From contig CAYXRK010000055.1 of assembly GCA_964467615.1 (NCBI GenBank), forward strand, positions 1-25,909: a stretch of 25,909 nucleotides of DNA, written 5' to 3'. This DNA is from CAYXRK01 sp964467615. GTDB taxonomy: Bacteria > Hydrogenedentota > Hydrogenedentia > Hydrogenedentales > GCA-2746185. The translations under genes and the position numbers were made by a program. Below the pieces are notes generated by a model. The model worked only from the letters and a program-made list of their open reading frames with translations. It was not told where the DNA came from and did not search any database. Of this stretch, positions 1 through 8,151 are shown piece after piece; position 1 is the stretch's first letter; each line of letters starts with the position of its first letter.

Positions 1-45
1 GATGACCACCAGCAGTTCGATTAGGGTAAAGCCTCTCCGGTTCAT
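1..45 (-). CDS. Type IV pilin-like protein, N-terminus only (cut by window edge)
   Basis: The first 45 bases, read on the minus strand, give an ATG followed by MNRRGFTLIELLVVI. This is the class III prepilin signal: a short basic leader, Gly-Phe cleavage site, Glu at +5 of the mature protein, then the hydrophobic helix. A GGAGGA ribosome-binding site lies about 10 bases upstream of the start (positions 56-61). The rest of the gene is outside the window. The motif is almost identical to that of the complete gene upstream on the same strand, so this is a tandem pair of pilin or pseudopilin-like genes. In PVC-type bacteria such proteins are often DUF1559 surface proteins rather than true pilins; which applies here cannot be seen. 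Confidence 0.8.
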   Translation of the reverse strand, partial: MNRRGFTLIELLVVI

Positions 46-210
46 CACAGGTACTTCCTCCGCAAGAATAGGTCCCATAGTGCCCCGCGTCATTCTAAAC
101 CACGCCGGCGGTAAAAGGCCAAGAACAGAGATCACGCACTGGTGGGTCAATAACTTCGAAAACAAGCCACGACCTACGAGAGCGGAACTCTCCCGTTGCC
201 CTCAACAGAA

Positions 211-254
211 CCAAAGAAAACCGCCCCGGACCGCTATGCAGCCGGTCCGGGGCG
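211..254 (-). terminator. Rho-independent terminator of the pilin-like gene
   Basis: Positions 222-233 and 243-254 form a perfect 12-bp GC-rich stem (CGCCCCGGACCG) with a 9-base loop. On the minus strand the hairpin is followed at once by a T-rich stretch (TTTTCTTT, from 220 downward). It lies about 30 bases past the stop codon of the pilin-like gene. The rest of the 46-283 gap holds only the leader of the partial gene at 1-45. Confidence 0.85.
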
Positions 255-283
255 CAACGAAATTCAACAGAGTGGACTGGGAC

Positions 284-1297
284 TTACCCGCCGATGTAAC
301 TCGTCACCCACGCCGTGGGCTCGTTAATCGGCGCGCCATTTTGGGGATACTTCTGGAATTCCACGTGGCCGTCCATGAACAGTACGTTCGACCCGCCCGG
401 AATGTGGCTGAAGATAGACGGTACCGTGGCGATTTCGTCGGCCATGACCCAAACGCTGCTTTGGCTGGCATTAACGGCGCCTGGGTTGTTGATATCCGTG
501 ATTAGGAACCGTTCGATCCCTTCCCGCAACCGATAAATCGTGTTACCCGACGCGTTGCCGCAACCGGGGCCCGTGGGCGCATCGCAGAAAGACGCCATGG
601 TGCTGAACGGGAAATCGTCGAAATTGTAATCGTCGCCGATCGTCGCGGGTTGATCCGCTGGCGCAGTGAGCGAAAGCGCCGCGACCAGCGCCGCCACCAA
701 TTGACGGGCCATGGGTGCGTTTGCGGGAATGTTAACGTCGTCGTTGGGGGGCAGGCCCGTCGCGGAGAAGGCAATCGTGTTGATCGCGGTATTGTCGATC
801 TTGTCAAATACGTGGCCGAGGTAGAAATAGCTCTCGTCGGTGAGCGCCACGCCGCGGCCACCTTGGGTACAGTGGTACATCAAGTCCGGCATGTCCGTGA
901 GTTCGTTATTGATGTCGTCCGTTGACCAGCTGGCGTCCGAGGGACACACGATCACGTTGAGGTCCGGCATGTATTCGGGATACATCGCGTCCATATCGTA
1001 AAAGAAAGCGCCAGTGAACTCGATGTCTCCGGTCAGCGGAAAGTTCCCATTGCCGTCCAGGGTCTCACAGTCGACGGTCTCATCATAATAGGAGGACGCC
1101 CTCGGAAACTTCTCGCCTCTCGCCTCGTTCGCGTACATCTTGAGCGAGAGCCCCATTTGTTTCAGATTGTTTGCGCATGATGCGCGCCGCGCCGCTTCCC
1201 TCGCCCGTGCGAGCGCCGGAAGGAGGATGGCGGCCAGGATGCCGATGATCGCGATGACCACCAGCAACTCGATTAGTGTGAAGCCTTGCTTTCTCAT
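284..1297 (-). CDS. DUF1559-like type IV pilin-like (prepilin N-terminal) protein
   Basis: This 337-residue protein starts with MRKQGFTLIELLVVIAI, a class III prepilin signal cleaved between Gly5 and Phe6 with Glu at mature position 5. It continues as a hydrophobic helix (about 6-28) and the segment AREAARRASCANNLKQMG, typical of the very large pseudopilin-like families of PVC and Hydrogenedentota bacteria. The C-terminus has a SNVLFMDGHVEF motif resembling the H-X9-DG tail of DUF1559 proteins, although here the spacing from the preceding His to DG is 10. The middle is Asp/Asn-rich and not recognised. The product is expected to be inserted in the inner membrane by the type IV pilus/type II secretion route and processed by a prepilin peptidase. 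The ATG has a possible AAAGGA Shine-Dalgarno site about 12 bases upstream. The exact role, structural or secreted surface protein, is unknown. Confidence 0.85.
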   Translation of the reverse strand: MRKQGFTLIELLVVIAIIGILAAILLPALARAREAARRASCANNLKQMGLSLKMYANEARGEKFPRASSYYDETVDCETLDGNGNFPLTGDIEFTGAFFYDMDAMYPEYMPDLNVIVCPSDASWSTDDINNELTDMPDLMYHCTQGGRGVALTDESYFYLGHVFDKIDNTAINTIAFSATGLPPNDDVNIPANAPMARQLVAALVAALSLTAPADQPATIGDDYNFDDFPFSTMASFCDAPTGPGCGNASGNTIYRLREGIERFLITDINNPGAVNASQSSVWVMADEIATVPSIFSHIPGGSNVLFMDGHVEFQKYPQNGAPINEPTAWVTSYIGG

Positions 1298-1599
1298 GTG
1301 CGTGCTACGTCCTTTACCAGTTGCTGCTTGAATGACACCTAACCCAAGGACTACCCGTGGGAAAAGCTACAGAGAAAAACTTGCGATTGGCCGACCGCCC
1401 AGGAAGGGAGTATCGGTTCACCGGATTCGCTGGCATAACTATACGCATCGTACGTTAGACCTTCATTTGCGACCGACCAAATTCCTGAACGACAACACGC
1501 GACGCCGATCAGACTCGTTTAATCCCCGAATCGGGCAAGCGGTTCCGAGTTCGATTCGCTTGCCCTCCGCGCTATTCTCTATTTTCTAGTTATCCGCTG
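1298..1599. other. Intergenic region, no gene seen
   Basis: This 302-base gap lies between the pilin-like gene and the end of the glycosyltransferase-like gene, both on the minus strand. It should contain the promoter of the pilin-like gene, but I could not identify convincing -35/-10 boxes. The only structure noticed is the hairpin at 1533-1565. Confidence 0.6.
1533..1565. terminator. Possible terminator hairpin downstream of the glycosyltransferase operon
   Basis: GGGCAAGCG (1533-1541) pairs perfectly with CGCTTGCCC (1557-1565). An overlapping alternative stem, CGAATCG/CGATTCG, uses part of the same bases. It sits 35 bases past the stop at 1600. No T-run follows on the minus strand, so an intrinsic terminator is only possible. 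Confidence 0.3.
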
Positions 1600-3330
1600 T
1601 CATTGATTGTCGTCACGAGGCAATGTCGCGTCGCCAGGCAACCCGACATAGATGCCGTGCATGTTCNNNNNNNNNNNNNNNNNNNNNNNNNNNNNNNNNN
1701 NNNNNNNNNNNNNNNNNNNNNNNNNNNNNNNNNNNNNNNNNNNNNNNNNNNNNNNNNNNNNNNNNNCGACGTAGGCCGAGATTTCCTTCGCGACGGTATA
1801 GAAGTTTGGCATGCCGGGAATGTGGCTTCGCACATCGATAAGGCCGAGGACTGGCATGATCCACGGCGAGATCATGGGCGAGAACCCAAGCGGGCTTGCC
1901 GCCATGCCGGCGGCGCCGTCGTCCGGCCCGGTAAAGATAAGACAGGGCGCGAACGCCAGCAGTAGAAATATAGCGATCGTTTTGCGCTTTACGGGCGGAT
2001 CGAGGAAGCGCACGAAAGGTACAGCAATGAACATCGACCAGATTTGACCGGTGTGCATAAAGAACCGGCCGCCGTAATTCAGGAACATGAGCGACATGGC
2101 GGCGATCTGCGCAACGAGTGCTTGGTTGCGCGCCTCGCGCCAACTCACCATCGACAGCGCGCGCGCGGCGAGCAGGATGTAGACGACATTTACGCTGAGC
2201 AACCAACAAATCCGCAGAACAACGTCGGGCATGTATGCGAGAACTCCGAATTGCCTTGGGTTCTGTTGTTGGGTGAACCACTCCGCGTGCGCAAGCATGC
2301 GAAAAGCCCATGGCGAGTAGCAGGTCAGCGAGAGCGCGAGGATGAAGAGGTATTGACGAAGGTACTCGCGCCGATGCAGCGAGAACAGGCCGAGTCCGAG
2401 GAGGAACAACGGTGGAATTCCGCTGTGCAAATACAGCATCACGACGGAGAGGAGCGCGGTAAGCACGACGCGGCGCGCCAGGAATGTCACCAACGCGAGG
2501 AGCGACAAGTTCGTTGCGAGCGTGCTCGGCGTCGTCATGTAGGCGTGGCCCATCATGTCGAACGCCGCGCCGCTGATCAGCATCGAGGCGAAGGCGCGGC
2601 GCGCGTCGAACAGCCACCTTGCGACGTACCACGCGGTAAGCACGACCATCGGCGCCAGCAGCGCGTGAATAAGGTTATAGCCCGCGAAAACGTCTCCGCC
2701 GAAGGGAAGGCTCAGCGCCGCGATCAAGATATGAAATACGGGCGGATAAAGATGAGGGCGGCCGATCGGGGCGTAGAACGTATCGTCCCAGGTGGGAATC
2801 GCGCCCTGCTCCAGAATCATCCGGGCGATGGCGATGTGATAGTACGAGTCTGGAGGAATGGGCGTGAGGTTGTTCCAGGACAGCAACAACACCGAGGCCA
2901 TCACGCCGATGCAGGCAAGACCGATGTAGTCCAGCCGCTCAAGCCGGAACCAGAGCGGGCGTTTGGTCCAATCCGGTTCGGGCGCTTCGATGGGGGCCGT
3001 CTTGAGTTTCGCGCCTTGGCGCAGGATCGGTATCAGGGCGAGGGCCCAGAAGCCGCCGCCCAGGAACCACAACAGGCCGAGCAGGCCGAGCAACCACGCG
3101 ACGGCGGCTTTTACGGCCGTGGCGATAGGCGATCGCGTCGGGAGTGCGTAGAGCCAAAGCGCAACGCCTCCCACGAGACCCGTGGCGACGTGGAACCCCG
3201 CGCGACACCAGTCGTCACCCGAGGTACGGCGAAAAAAGCCCTCCAACGCCGAACACAGAAAGATGGGAAACAGGAGTATGCGCGCAACGCCGCGGAGGGC
3301 GGCGTCAACTTGGGTGGTTCGTCCGGGCAT
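1600..3330 (-). CDS. Multi-membrane GT-C-like glycosyltransferase candidate, interrupted by assembly gap
   Basis: The readable part (3330 down to 1767, about 521 codons) is a very hydrophobic protein with roughly ten or more membrane segments. The first loop after an N-terminal membrane block contains PPDSYYHIAIARMI, followed by a Pro/Tyr-rich stretch. An acidic residue next to Tyr-His in the first large outer loop is the usual layout of GT-C transferases (STT3, PMT/ArnT and bacterial relatives), which move sugars from lipid carriers on the outer face of the inner membrane. The 100 unknown bases at 1667-1766 fall near the C-terminus. The reading frame happens to stay open across them, but the true gap length is unknown, so the last 21 residues (1600-1666) may belong to this gene out of register or to another gene. 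It lies 39 bases downstream of another GT-C-like gene, probably in one operon. The exact donor and acceptor cannot be told. Confidence 0.65.
   Translation of the reverse strand: MPGRTTQVDAALRGVARILLFPIFLCSALEGFFRRTSGDDWCRAGFHVATGLVGGVALWLYALPTRSPIATAVKAAVAWLLGLLGLLWFLGGGFWALALIPILRQGAKLKTAPIEAPEPDWTKRPLWFRLERLDYIGLACIGVMASVLLLSWNNLTPIPPDSYYHIAIARMILEQGAIPTWDDTFYAPIGRPHLYPPVFHILIAALSLPFGGDVFAGYNLIHALLAPMVVLTAWYVARWLFDARRAFASMLISGAAFDMMGHAYMTTPSTLATNLSLLALVTFLARRVVLTALLSVVMLYLHSGIPPLFLLGLGLFSLHRREYLRQYLFILALSLTCYSPWAFRMLAHAEWFTQQQNPRQFGVLAYMPDVVLRICWLLSVNVVYILLAARALSMVSWREARNQALVAQIAAMSLMFLNYGGRFFMHTGQIWSMFIAVPFVRFLDPPVKRKTIAIFLLLAFAPCLIFTGPDDGAAGMAASPLGFSPMISPWIMPVLGLIDVRSHIPGMPNFYTVAKEISAYVXXXXXXXXXXXXXXXXXXXXXXXXXXXXXXXXXXNMHGIYVGLPGDATLPRDDNQ
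1667..1766. other. Assembly gap of exactly 100 N
   Basis: Exactly 100 consecutive N fill this stretch, the usual placeholder for a scaffold join of unknown length. Sequence on its two sides is not proven to be adjacent. Confidence 0.97.
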
Positions 3331-3369
3331 GCCCTACGTTAACATCTTTCGCGCCAATCGTTTCCGGCG

Positions 3370-5157
3370 TCAGATTCCAGCATCGCCGAAATCGACGACC
3401 TCGACACCACCGTCGACGACTTGCAAGAACAAGGTGTCCTCGGCCGCGAGCGGCTTATCGAATTCGACTTTTAGCTCGAGCGCGCCCAGTTGACCCTTCG
3501 CGGGTAGCGCGAGATGCCGACGGAGAAATGCGATTGGGGGCGCGTCGACGCGCGTCTCGAACACCGGTCCCGTCTTGGTGACTTCGATGGCGTATCCAGG
3601 GCCTTTGATGCGTTGCCCTTCGTGAATGTCGAGGACATCTTTGCGCAACACGACGTTTTCAAACCCGGTGGTAACGTAGTTCGCTGCGGTGGGAGTTAAG
3701 AAGAACGAACGATCCCCGACGGGATGAACTACGGACGGCGCGGGCCCCAAGTACACGGGCGAGAGATTGAGCACGACGATCTCGACGTCCTTCATCCGGG
3801 GCTCGCGCAGGCGCATTTCCGCGGCGGCGAAATGTTGGCGCGCGGGAAGGTCTAGGATGTAGATTCGATTGACGTCCGAGTAAGCGCGATAAGCCGCGAC
3901 CGCGCCCTCGGCGGTCTCGTGCGTGGGCGCGTTGGCGTCGCGAATGTATCCGCTGCTCGCGATGCACACCGTGCCGCCCGCGAACAAGAGTATGCCCGCA
4001 ACTGTACTGGCGAGCCGGGGCCGGGGGTGAGCGCCGCAATCGAGCCATCGTTCGATCCAGCACGTGTAGAGCAGGGTCACGGCCACCGAGGGAAGATAGA
4101 AGTAGATTGGATTGAAACCGATCGGCGCGGTCGGCGCGAGCGCGATCGCTATCCATCCGAACGCGAGTATCCTGAATTCGGCGGGCGTCCATCGATAAGC
4201 CACTATCAGCGTCGCGATCGCGAGCGCGATGAAGACGGCAACTCCCGGCGCGGATCGCTGGATCAGTTCGGGCAGAAGCGGCGTCGGAAATTGCCACACC
4301 AGCGAAACGATGGAATGGGCCATTTTCACTGCAAAGAAGAGAGGGAAATCGGCGTCCCAGAACTGATGAAAGTAGTAGCCTTCCGGCGGCGCGGGAAATC
4401 CGCCGAGGGCCTTCGCGCGCAGCCAGAAATATGCGGGATAGATGACGATGCACGGTGAAAATGCGATCGCGAGTTTGCGCGGATTCCATGGGGCTCGATA
4501 GAGCGTGAAACACGCTAACAGGGCGAACCCCGGAATAAGCAAAGCGTTTTCCTTTGTAGCGAGTCCGGCGAGGAATGCCGCGTACGCGAGCGCAAGCGCC
4601 GAAAGGGACTCCGTCTTCCAATACCGGCCCGAACAACGCACCGCGATCAAAACGAACAGCGCGGACAATGCCTCGGTCCGGCCCGAGACCCAGTTCACCG
4701 TCATCATGTTCGGCGTATACGTGATGAACATCAGCGCGCAAAGAAATGCGTAGCCACTCCGCAGCGAAGCATCGCGCGCCAGCAAGTACACGCACCAGGA
4801 GACTAAGAACTGAACGATCAAGTTCGTGAAGTGATAGCCGGGCTGCCACGTGCCCCAGAGCGCCTGGTCGATCTTGAATGTGACGACGACGAGCGGGCGG
4901 AAGAAGAACAGCCGGTAGCCTTCCAGCGCGGGCGGCTTCCATCCATCCGTGAGGTCATCAATCTCGAGACGGAACGCGCGCGCGAGTTCGCCGGGGCTCC
5001 ATCCCGTGTCGCGCGCGCGCGTGAGCAAGATGGTGTCGTCGCCGAACAACGGCGTGAGGATCGATGTGCCGTACACGACCAGCAGCGCGAGGCCCAACAG
5101 CGCGGCATGCGACCCGGCGGACCGATCGCGCAGAATCCGTTGTAGGATCGAATGCAA
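3370..5157 (-). CDS. Multi-membrane GT-C-like transferase candidate (TMTC/PMT-like)
   Basis: From a TTG at 5157 this gives 595 residues with an N-terminal membrane helix (LLGLALLVVYG), then FGDDTILL. The first outer loop thus starts with an acidic pair, as expected of the catalytic Asp in GT-C enzymes. Further blocks are FRPLVVVTFKIDQALWG, GYHFTNLI, WVSGRTE and TKENALL, a pattern I associate with bacterial relatives of TMTC/protein O-mannosyltransferases. About ten membrane segments follow, then a roughly 150-residue soluble C-terminal domain. I chose the TTG at 5157 because GGAG lies 9 bases upstream. The frame stays open to another TTG at 5310, but those 51 residues are polar, Cys-rich and unlike a membrane-protein start. 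It precedes the gapped GT-C-like gene, which suggests a two-gene surface-glycosylation operon. Substrate unknown. Confidence 0.68.
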   Translation of the reverse strand: MHSILQRILRDRSAGSHAALLGLALLVVYGTSILTPLFGDDTILLTRARDTGWSPGELARAFRLEIDDLTDGWKPPALEGYRLFFFRPLVVVTFKIDQALWGTWQPGYHFTNLIVQFLVSWCVYLLARDASLRSGYAFLCALMFITYTPNMMTVNWVSGRTEALSALFVLIAVRCSGRYWKTESLSALALAYAAFLAGLATKENALLIPGFALLACFTLYRAPWNPRKLAIAFSPCIVIYPAYFWLRAKALGGFPAPPEGYYFHQFWDADFPLFFAVKMAHSIVSLVWQFPTPLLPELIQRSAPGVAVFIALAIATLIVAYRWTPAEFRILAFGWIAIALAPTAPIGFNPIYFYLPSVAVTLLYTCWIERWLDCGAHPRPRLASTVAGILLFAGGTVCIASSGYIRDANAPTHETAEGAVAAYRAYSDVNRIYILDLPARQHFAAAEMRLREPRMKDVEIVVLNLSPVYLGPAPSVVHPVGDRSFFLTPTAANYVTTGFENVVLRKDVLDIHEGQRIKGPGYAIEVTKTGPVFETRVDAPPIAFLRRHLALPAKGQLGALELKVEFDKPLAAEDTLFLQVVDGGVEVVDFGDAGI

Positions 5158-5323
5158 TGAACGCCGCTCCAGTGTGACGTAGAAATGACAGAACACGGAT
5201 GGTAGACGAGGATCGGTCGCGCAACAACCTGGGTCCGCCGCCGCATCGGAACGTTTCGCGGAAAGTTCGCACGTGAACAATTGCTTGACTTGCCAATTCA
5301 CGATATGCAAAACTCTTTGCCGT

Positions 5324-5344
5324 CTGCGGGTGCAACACCCGCAG
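5324..5344. promoter_or_regulatory. Perfect 9-bp palindrome in a divergent intergenic region
   Basis: CTGCGGGTG (5324-5332) and CACCCGCAG (5336-5344) are perfect inverted repeats around CAA. The element sits between the divergent GT-C-like gene and the V/A-ATPase operon (gap 5158-5458). No T-run follows on either strand, so a protein-binding site or a leader hairpin is more likely than a terminator. No clear -35/-10 pair was found in this gap. Confidence 0.4.
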
Positions 5345-5458
5345 CCCGGTTCTCAGCCGTTCGTCGACTCTTCCTAAAGTTACGTCAGTGGGTCGACCCG
5401 TTTCAGGACCGTTGGTTGTAGGGCCGCTTTTCGTGGTTCTAGTTTTTGCGGAAGAACA

Positions 5459-5818
5459 ATGACCACCTCTACTCTTACCCATACATCCGAGTCTCTGCTT
5501 GTTTCGATCGCGCAACACGAGCGCGATCTGCTGGCCAAACTCGAGGCCTCGCGCGACGCGGCGAAATCCGCCGTCGAGCAGGCCCGCGCGGAAGCGCGCG
5601 CCCACCTGCACCAGGAGGAAACGCGGCTGAACGCCGACGTTACCCAAATTCGCCGAGATCGCGAGCAAAAGCGCCAGGACGGATTCAATCAGACCGTCGG
5701 CGCCGCGGAACAACGCCTCTCGGGCGTACGCGGTGAAGCGCGGCGCAAGGTCGATGGAGTTGTTGCCGAGGTAATGGCGCTGTTCATGCCCATCTCGAGT
5801 GCGGGAGGCGGCCAGTGA
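5459..5818 (+). CDS. V/A-type ATPase peripheral-stalk subunit G/H
   Basis: This 119-residue, highly charged, Ala/Glu/Arg-rich protein is predicted to be one long coiled coil (about residues 15-105: HERDLLAKLEASRDAAKSA onward). Length, composition and position as first gene of a V/A-ATPase operon fit the small stalk subunit called G in Thermus and H in archaea. It pairs with subunit E to form the stalks that hold the A3B3 head against subunit I. The family is poorly conserved in sequence, so the call rests mostly on context. The ATG at 5459 has only a weak GAAG site. The stop overlaps the GTG start of subunit I by four bases, indicating translational coupling. Confidence 0.8.
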   Translation: MTTSTLTHTSESLLVSIAQHERDLLAKLEASRDAAKSAVEQARAEARAHLHQEETRLNADVTQIRRDREQKRQDGFNQTVGAAEQRLSGVRGEARRKVDGVVAEVMALFMPISSAGGGQ

Positions 5819-7782
5819 TTGCCCCGATGACGCGGGTCGAAATCGTCGCGTTGCGGTCCGTGCGGCCGCAATTGGTCCAGACGCTTCAGAAGCAAGGGTT
5901 GCTGCATCTCGAGGAGGTCTCGACCGAAGTCGAAAATGCCCCGGGTTTTCTCAAGCGGCTGGAACTTCAGGGTACGGAACGGGAAGACCTCGCGCGGCTT
6001 GAAAACCTAGGACGCACCCTCTCCGAAGTCGCGCCGCTCGTCGGTGTTGCGCCGTCGAAGTTCGAAATCTTCGGCACGGCCAAATCGGTCTCGAAGTGGT
6101 CCGGCGGCGAAAGCGCCGCGAAGACCGAAGAATGGGCCGGCAAACTGCGGGAAATGACGCGCCAGAAGGCGGATATCCAGGACCAATTGGATGTCCTGCA
6201 CAATTACCACCAGATTCTCATCGACGTCGAGCCAGCGCTTGGCGGGAGCAAAGTGACGCTGGGCAAGGGTACTCGCGCGCTCGTGCTTCAGGGGAACGTG
6301 GACAAGGCCGCGGCGCGGCTTCAAGAACGCTTCCGCGACGAGATAGGGTCCGGAATTGGCTTTCATTACAGCAAGCCCTCGCGAAAGAAACTCGTCGGGC
6401 TTTTGACATATCCCGAAGACAAAGACGCCGAAGTCGGCCGCATATTGAGCCAGGAAGGCGTAACGCCGATTGACATGAGCGGCCAGGGCGGCGCTGGCAA
6501 ATCGATCGGCGAAGTGAAGATACGGATCGAGGAGACCATCGAGAAGCGCCGGACGGAGTTGTATAAAGTCCAGACCGCGCTGGGGAAATACTCGTCGAGT
6601 GTCGCCGTTGAGTTGCTCGCGTTGAAAGCCGTCGTGGCCGATCGGTTGACCGAACTGCGCGCGCAGAACAACTTCGCGGAGAGCCAGATGATCGCCGTCG
6701 TCCGCGGCTGGATTCCGAGCGACTGCTTGGCCAGCCTCGAGAAGGCGGTATCGCGCGAGTTTTCGGACAAAGCGGTGTTAACGGAGCTCGACGCGCACGA
6801 AGTCCCGCATTCTCATATTCCGACGCAATTGCGCAACCACAAATTGTTCAAGCCGTTTGAGCAAACGCTCAAACTCTTCGGCCAGCCGGCATACGGGTCC
6901 ATCGACCCGACCGCGATGATCGCCGTGTCGTTTACCATCTTTTACGGTTTCATTGTAGGTGACGTGTTCTACGGGCTCGTCATTCTGTGGCTCGCCCGCT
7001 GGATGGGAAAGAAGTGGGGCCACAAACACGAGGCGATTGTCGCCGCCAGCACGATTGGCAGTTATATGGCGTGGTCGACGATTGTGTTTGGGTTTATCTA
7101 CGGCGAGTATTTCGGCACGTTTCTCGAAAAATTCTGGATGTACTTCGGTCTCCCTGGGCATATCCCGATTTTCTTCCACCGCGAGCACCAGGCGACCGAT
7201 CTCCTTGTTAACGCGATCTGCTTCGGAATTTTCTCGATACCGCTTGCTCTCATCCTCTCCATCCGCGAAGGGTTTCGCCACGGACACACGAAACACGCGA
7301 TCGAAAAGTTGGGGATGCTTCTCGGATTGCTGTCGGCAATTGTTGCCGTGTGCGTGTTCTTCGAAACAGAGGTGTTCGGAGTTCCCGTATTCGTCGGCGC
7401 GATGGGCGCCGCTTTCACCTATCTTGCCATCGCGATGTTCGTCGTCGGCGTCGTGCTAATCTTTTGGGCGATGGGAGTCATGGGTCTGCTCGGCGTGCTC
7501 GAGATCATGTCGCTCGGCGGCAACGTGCTGTCCTACGCGCGTCTTATGGGCCTTGGCATCGCGGGCGTCGTGCTCGCCGAAATCGCAAATGGTATGCCCG
7601 GTATGATGCCGATGTTTATCGCGATTCCGGTCGCAATACTGGTCCATGTAGGCAATATCGGGTTGAGTATCGCCAGCCCGACCATCCACTCGTTACGTCT
7701 GAATTTCGTGGAGTTCCTCCCGAAGTTCTACGATTCCAAAGGTAGGACCTTTAACCCGTTCAGGAAGGAGATCGTCTCGTGA
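5815..7782 (+). CDS. V/A-type ATPase subunit I (stator a-subunit)
   Basis: This 655-residue protein has the two-part layout of subunit I. The N-terminal cytoplasmic half (about 1-355) has long helical coiled-coil stretches that bind the E-G stalks. The C-terminal half carries about seven or eight membrane helices, beginning near FTIFYGFIVGDVFYG and ending near NIGLSIASPTIHSLRLNFVEF. The conserved SYARLMGLGIAG segment (Arg in the penultimate helices) provides the essential Arg facing the c-ring Glu. It forms the ion half-channels with the K ring. The GTG at 5815 is chosen because GGAGG lies about six bases upstream and the start overlaps the preceding stop; an ATG four codons later is the alternative. 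The last codons overlap the start of subunit K by four bases. Confidence 0.96.
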   Translation: MIAPMTRVEIVALRSVRPQLVQTLQKQGLLHLEEVSTEVENAPGFLKRLELQGTEREDLARLENLGRTLSEVAPLVGVAPSKFEIFGTAKSVSKWSGGESAAKTEEWAGKLREMTRQKADIQDQLDVLHNYHQILIDVEPALGGSKVTLGKGTRALVLQGNVDKAAARLQERFRDEIGSGIGFHYSKPSRKKLVGLLTYPEDKDAEVGRILSQEGVTPIDMSGQGGAGKSIGEVKIRIEETIEKRRTELYKVQTALGKYSSSVAVELLALKAVVADRLTELRAQNNFAESQMIAVVRGWIPSDCLASLEKAVSREFSDKAVLTELDAHEVPHSHIPTQLRNHKLFKPFEQTLKLFGQPAYGSIDPTAMIAVSFTIFYGFIVGDVFYGLVILWLARWMGKKWGHKHEAIVAASTIGSYMAWSTIVFGFIYGEYFGTFLEKFWMYFGLPGHIPIFFHREHQATDLLVNAICFGIFSIPLALILSIREGFRHGHTKHAIEKLGMLLGLLSAIVAVCVFFETEVFGVPVFVGAMGAAFTYLAIAMFVVGVVLIFWAMGVMGLLGVLEIMSLGGNVLSYARLMGLGIAGVVLAEIANGMPGMMPMFIAIPVAILVHVGNIGLSIASPTIHSLRLNFVEFLPKFYDSKGRTFNPFRKEIVS

Positions 7783-8123
7783 AGAAGAGCATGCTCGTAC
7801 GTTGGGCGTTTGTGGCCCTGGCAGTCGCCGGTGGTGTTGCGCTGTTTGCGCCCATGGCGATGGCGCAAGAAGAGGAAGCGGCTGCCGAAGAAGGCGGAAG
7901 CAACGGCTTGGCCGGTCTTGGCCTGGGCATCGGCGCGGGCCTCGCGGTGGGTCTCGCGGGTCTTGGCACCGGTCTGGCGCAGAACGGCGTGGGCGCGGGC
8001 GGTACGGGCGCGATCGCCGAGAAGCCCGAGTTGCTGGCCAACGTGCTGATTCTGTTCGCTATCCCGGAAACCATCGTCATTTTCGGCTTGGTGATCGCGT
8101 TCCTGTTGCTCCAAAAAGTTTGA
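7779..8123 (+). CDS. V/A-type ATPase subunit K (c-ring proteolipid) with signal peptide
   Basis: This 114-residue protein starts with a cleavable-looking signal peptide (KK, hydrophobic 8-25, AMA-Q near residue 29), then an acidic linker (EEEAAAEEGG). A single helical hairpin follows: Gly-rich helix 1 (about 43-66), the loop GTGAIAEKPEL, and helix 2 with the ion-binding Glu97 in IPETIVIFG. A two-helix proteolipid with a leader is the arrangement known for the Thermus V/A-ATPase, unlike the four-helix K of Enterococcus. Gln68 in helix 1 and Thr98 next to Glu97 are residues that can coordinate Na+, but proton-coupled Thermus enzymes have a similar Gln/Glu-Thr set, so the coupling ion is undecided. 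It overlaps subunit I by four bases. Confidence 0.95.
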   Translation: MKKSMLVRWAFVALAVAGGVALFAPMAMAQEEEAAAEEGGSNGLAGLGLGIGAGLAVGLAGLGTGLAQNGVGAGGTGAIAEKPELLANVLILFAIPETIVIFGLVIAFLLLQKV

Positions 8124-8151
8124 TTCGGGCGACACAGGAGCGTTGCAGCGC

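Noticed and set aside
2044..3342. 432-codon open frame on the plus strand opposite the GT-C-like gene
   Set aside because: Composition (Arg, Glu, Gln, His) is that of an antisense shadow; the minus-strand frame has clear membrane-protein character.
3659..4942. 427-codon minus-strand open frame in another register of the GT-C-like gene
   Set aside because: Out-of-frame shadow rich in Arg/Ala; the overlapping frame has membrane helices and family motifs.
7779..8123. F-type ATP synthase c subunit
   Set aside because: It is short and hairpin-like as in F-type, but the operon contains only V/A-type subunits and the leader plus PETIVIFG match the Thermus-type K.
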